A stretch of 64,000 nucleotides of DNA, taken from Panaeolus papilionaceus (Eukaryota; Basidiomycota; Agaricomycetes; Agaricales). Under the pieces are notes generated by a model. That model was not told the origin of the DNA. It saw nothing but the letters and a program-made list of their open reading frames with translations, and did not search any database. Position 1 is the stretch's first letter. Each line of letters opens with the position of its first letter. Where the stretch lies: positions 372,001-436,000 of the forward strand of contig JADNRZ010000022.1 in the NCBI GenBank assembly GCA_015501605.1, given 5' to 3'. A program made the position numbers and the translations under genes. This document shows, one piece after another, positions 60,407 to 64,000 of this stretch.

Positions 60407-62066
60407 GGCCCATGTCTCTACTTGGAGTAAATGACATAGGAAGTGAATATGAGCATGAAAGAGTCAATCATTAATGCGTTCAGAATGAATGGAGTGAAGT
60501 ACCCTGAATCCTGATAAGCCACAAGTAATCGAGGCCAGCGCTTATATGCACGGCTCCTGAAATTTGAGCGGTCTCCCTAGTCATCAGGACTTTTTCCATT
60601 TACTTTTTAACGCTTGTGCAAGCGTTAAAAAGCGTTAAAAAGCGAGTAAGTGAAAAGCTCGGCAAGGCGCGTCCAATTTCTCAAAAACCAGGTTAAATTA
60701 AAATAGTATAAAAAGTACAAAAAGCTACGAAAAGTGGCAAAATTGAATTGTTAATTCAGGAATGATTAAAATTAAGCACCCATATGTAATTTATCTGAAC
60801 AACCTGCCAGAATCCTCCTAAGCCCCCTCCCATCCATAGTCCATTTCAACACCTATGAGGAACATGTTCAGCCCAACTCAGAATTATTCTACTCACCCAG
60901 AGTTGCCTCTGTCATCTTAAGATGAGCCACTGGGATAAACTGAAAAATGACACACTCACTACATGAGAGTTGTAGAAATGTTGACTTCAACAAGCAGAGC
61001 TAGGCAGGGGATGGTGGTGGTGCAAGAGAAAGAAGCGGATGGTCAACATCAACATTGTTCGCAAATCAGGTCATTTCGGATTATCTAATATTTTAATTAC
61101 ATAATTCTGAATAAGTGTCTTTTCTAACGCCACGTCAACGGTGTCCTTTGGTTACTCTTTCCCTCTGACCACCACCACACCACAGTCACTAATGATGCTG
61201 GCAGCTGCATCTTCGAAGGACCATAAGATCTTGATGGACAATGTTCCGCTGTGTAAACTTGCACAATAGCTCTCGAGGTGCCCATCATTCATCATCATCA
61301 TCATCAGTGTGGATCTTTGGGATTTGGTGTCCATGTACATGATTTCTGGACCTGTTAACTACGAAAGTGCCGACTGCGAAAATTGCCTTTGAGTGTTAGT
61401 AACGTAAATTTCTGTCTATATCTGCCCAGAGTCGAATTTTCAATTTTGTAATTTTGCTGTAAAATAAATACGTGTAACTTTTCTGGCTTTTTGGCTTTCC
61501 GACTTGTGGCAAGTCAAAAAGTCGCCAAAACCAAAGAAGTAAATTGCCGAATTGCTGATGGCCTAAGGGCCATCCAAAAAAGGAAACAGAAAATACCACC
61601 CATCGAATGCGACGAATAAATAATGGGAACCTGAAATCTAAAAGTAAAACCCTCTCTAGAAAGAAATGAAGGCTCCCTCCCACGAATCAAGAATCAATTG
61701 AGGAGAAGTTACGTGCTATGCCTGTACTTCTGTATGCTCCGTATTATCGTGCTGCGTCGCTGAATTGGGTGCGATCTAGTACTATGCGCAGTGAACCTTA
61801 CACTAGTACAAGTTAAATTCAATCGTTCATACATTTTGCAATGAAATAGAGAACACGCCAATCATAATTTGATAGAGCCTAGGCGTCCTTGCTCAAAGTT
61901 GACCCAGAGAAGTCTCATTGTCAGCTGAGTATCTCAGGAGAAGCAAAGGCAGCAAGACGCCGCTTAATGCGAAGCAAGATTCAGCGTATTTAAAGCAACG
62001 AATGCTATCTCCAGTCTCCAACAGTCGAGCCCCCCACGATCCTAACCTTCAGGAGTAACAGAAAGT
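60407..62066. other. Enlarged SDR3-SDR4 spacer, probable inserted DNA
   Basis: 1.66 kb against 0.35-0.75 kb between other copies. It holds a 28-nt palindrome (60604-60631), A-rich aaaagtacaaaaagctacgaaaag-type sequence near 60705-60735, a CAT trinucleotide run near 61286-61303, and a second GGC/AAG-rich imperfect repeat near 61485-61535. No transposase frame. The last about 100 bases are the SDR4 promoter, with TATTTAAAG at 61987-61995. Confidence 0.5.
60604..60631. repeat. 28-nt near-perfect palindrome
   Basis: Arms TTTTTAACGCTTG (60604-60616) and CAAGCGTTAAAAA (60619-60631) separated by TG; a further AGCGTTAAAA copy follows directly. Could be a terminal or hairpin part of an inserted element. 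Confidence 0.8.
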
Positions 62067-63220
62067 ATGCCACCAATTGTCCAGTCAACTTCGAGTCTTG
62101 CCCCAATTGGCGTAAATGCTGCCCTCGAAGCAGCCGCAAACCCAGCTATCCAACCCAAACCCAAAATCTTCGACGAGTTCGCGCTTACTGACCGTGTCGG
62201 AATCGTGACAGGCGGTAACCGAGGCCTCGGCCTCGAAATGGCACTCGCAATGTGCGAAGCAGGCGCACGGGCCATCTATTGCTTCGATCTGCCTGGCACG
62301 CCCTCGGAAGAGTGGTCCAAGGCAGCTGCGTTCGTGAAGAGACTGAGTAATAATTCGTGCTTAGAATATGTGAGCGTTGATGTGCGGGACCAGGAGAAAT
62401 TGTGGGCAGAGGCGAAGAAGATCGGGGATAAAGAGCAGAGAATGGATGTTTGTGTTGCTGCTGCTGGGGTATCGAATGAGCCAACGGATTGTTTGGAGTA
62501 TGCGGCTAAGCGATTTGACAATGTGAGTGCTATGGGATGCATGGAAAATTGGAATTGAGCTGACATTGGGGGTCGAATATAGGTTCTCGACGTAAACGTA
62601 AACGGTGTCTTGTATACTGCCCAAGCAGCCGGTCAACAAATGCGGCGCTTTGGTAACGGAGGAAGTATCATCTTGATCGCTTCGATAGCGGGAAGCGTCA
62701 GTCTTCATGCAAGTCTTCGTTTCATTCTCTTCGGGGCACAGCAGTTAAATAACGTTTTGTCCATGTTTCTATTGAAATAGGGTCTTAGCGTCATCTCGTA
62801 TCAGACTAGCAAATCTGCCGTACTCCAAATGGCACGAAGCATGGCTTGCGAACTTGGTAAAGAAAAAATCCGCGTCAATTCGGTGTCCCCAGGGTACATT
62901 TATACAGCGTGCGTGTTTCGCATACTTAGTGGAACACAGGTTTGTAGTATTGACGCTTTTTGGTGCACAGGATGACAGGTGGTCTTCTTGAGGAGCAGCC
63001 GGAAGCGTTAGATGTGTGGTCGAGCCAGAACCCGCTTGGGAGGATTGGAAGGCCAGATGAGCTGCGTGGTGTTGCAATATGGCTGGCAAGCGATGCGTCT
63101 ACATTTTGCACCGGGAGTGAGTGAGTACCTTTCCTCGCACTGAATGTCGTATGTGGCAAACTAATAATTTGTTCCGGATTGTTCAGTATTATCGTCAGCG
63201 GTGGACATACTGCTTGGTGA
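62067..63220 (+). CDS. Short-chain dehydrogenase/reductase, array copy 4 (SDR4)
   Basis: Five exons: 62067-62522, 62583-62708, 62781-62908, 62971-63120, 63187-63220 (297 aa). The cofactor loop is the canonical TGGNRGLG (other copies have SGGNRGLG); [27 protein letters not shown]; catalytic [42 protein letters not shown]. Intron 3 has the GC donor (CAT|GCAAGT). All catalytic residues are present, so it is probably active. It follows the enlarged spacer. Confidence 0.92.
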
Positions 63221-63565
63221 GAAACCACATGTTTCAATCTCAGCGAGAGAAGAGTTTCAGGTATTGAAAGGACAGAATTGCAGCGTGTACCTATCTTGGT
63301 TCATTAATATAAATTCTGGAAAGCAAAAGAAGAGCTCACAAATCTCTGCAGCAAATAGGGGGGTCACCTCCCACAATATGACAAACCCGAATGGTTCTTA
63401 CATCGTAAAATTGTCAGCTGAGCAGTCCATCAGGCCTGAACATGCGAATAGTAGAAGAAAGGCCGTTCACCACGCGAAGTACACTCCAACACATTTAAAC
63501 GACTGAAAGATATATAAGTTCATAACATACACATTGGATCAACTTTGAACTCACATTTGACAATA
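63221..63565 (+). promoter_or_regulatory. SDR4-SDR5 spacer / SDR5 promoter
   Basis: 345 bases. It contains CACCTCCCACAATATGAC (63365-63382, identical to the SDR1 promoter), ATTGTCAGCTGAG (63410-63422, identical to 61917-61929 before SDR4) and TATA-like words at 63493-63499 and 63511-63517. Confidence 0.6.
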
Positions 63566-64000
63566 ATGGCACCAGTTGTACAATCAACCTCCCGCCTGGC
63601 TCCCATCGGAGTAAACGCAGCTCTCGAAGCAGCTGAAAACCCCAGTGTTCAGTCTAGACCCAAGATATTCGACGAATTCGCGCTGACTGATCGTGTCGGG
63701 ATCGTCTCTGGCGGTAATCGTGGTCTTGGGCTCGAAATGGCCTTGGCACTCTGCGAAGCAGGCGCACGAGCGATTTACTGCTTCGACCTCCCTGAAACTC
63801 CTTCCGAGTCGTGGACCAAGACAGCTGCGTTCGTGAAGAAACTAGGAAACAATTCCCGTTTAGAGTACGTAAGCGTGGATGTGAGGGACCAACAGAAATT
63901 GTGGGCAGAGGCGAAAAAGATTGGGGATAAGGAAGGGAGAATGGATGTGTGTGTCGCTGCTGCAGGCATATTACAGCAAAATACGGATTGCTTAGAGTAT
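63566..64000 (+). CDS. Short-chain dehydrogenase/reductase, array copy 5 (SDR5), 3' end outside window
   Basis: Only exon 1 is visible (435 nt, about 145 codons), cut by the window edge shortly before the expected donor. [72 protein letters not shown] and VAAAGILQQNTD match the other copies, with no frameshift at the position deleted in SDR3. The catalytic Tyr/Lys exons lie beyond the window. Confidence 0.88.
   Translation, partial: MAPVVQSTSRLAPIGVNAALEAAENPSVQSRPKIFDEFALTDRVGIVSGGNRGLGLEMALALCEAGARAIYCFDLPETPSESWTKTAAFVKKLGNNSRLEYVSVDVRDQQKLWAEAKKIGDKEGRMDVCVAAAGILQQNTDCLEY

Noticed and set aside
55585..64000. Whether the SDR array is a biosynthetic gene cluster
   Set aside because: No backbone synthase, P450, methyltransferase or transporter is adjacent; the neighbours are WD40 and NTF2-like housekeeping-type genes.

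Overview
The window reads as nuclear DNA of a mushroom-forming basidiomycete (Agaricomycetes). Almost every gene is broken by several GT-AG introns of about 48-60 nt, the genes are densely packed on both strands, and the families are typically fungal: Pet100, Atg8, glucosidase I, PDX1, RlpA/expansin-like secreted proteins and a GPI-anchored cupredoxin. I rebuilt spliced models by hand from donor/acceptor signals, reading-frame phase and family motifs. Every multi-exon model reported as intact sums to a whole number of codons.

Left part (1-19 kb): the 3' part of pyrroline-5-carboxylate reductase, a small membrane protein, a mitochondrial RCC1-repeat protein and a disordered orphan. Next come three tandem minus-strand RlpA/expansin-like secreted genes (6.5-11.2 kb), a cyclin L-like gene, a tiny Cys-pair protein, PDX1 (vitamin B6) and a PAP2 lipid phosphatase.

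Middle (19-47 kb): mostly conserved housekeeping genes. These are glucosidase I (ER N-glycan trimming), an SPFH/band-7 protein, ATG8, a four-TM orphan, a Rad57/XRCC3 recombinase, HID1, a GPI-anchored cupredoxin, VPS22 (ESCRT-II), the DNA polymerase delta small subunit with an MCB-like box, glutamate decarboxylase, PET100, a serine/threonine dehydratase, and a TPR gene with a decayed paralogue just upstream.

Right part (47-64 kb): a SulP sulfate permease, a STRAP-like WD40 protein with a 6-nt microexon, and an NTF2-like protein. The window ends in a five-copy tandem array of short-chain dehydrogenases (55.6-64 kb, last copy cut by the edge). The copies share one five-exon structure with a GC-AG third intron (visible in four copies) and partly shared promoter words. 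The third copy carries an 8-nt frameshifting deletion, and about 1 kb of extra DNA with a 28-nt palindrome lies between copies 3 and 4.

The genes do not form one pathway. The two accessory-looking features are the RlpA-like trio and the SDR array, both lineage-type tandem expansions. No tRNA, rRNA, CRISPR array or intact transposon was recognised.
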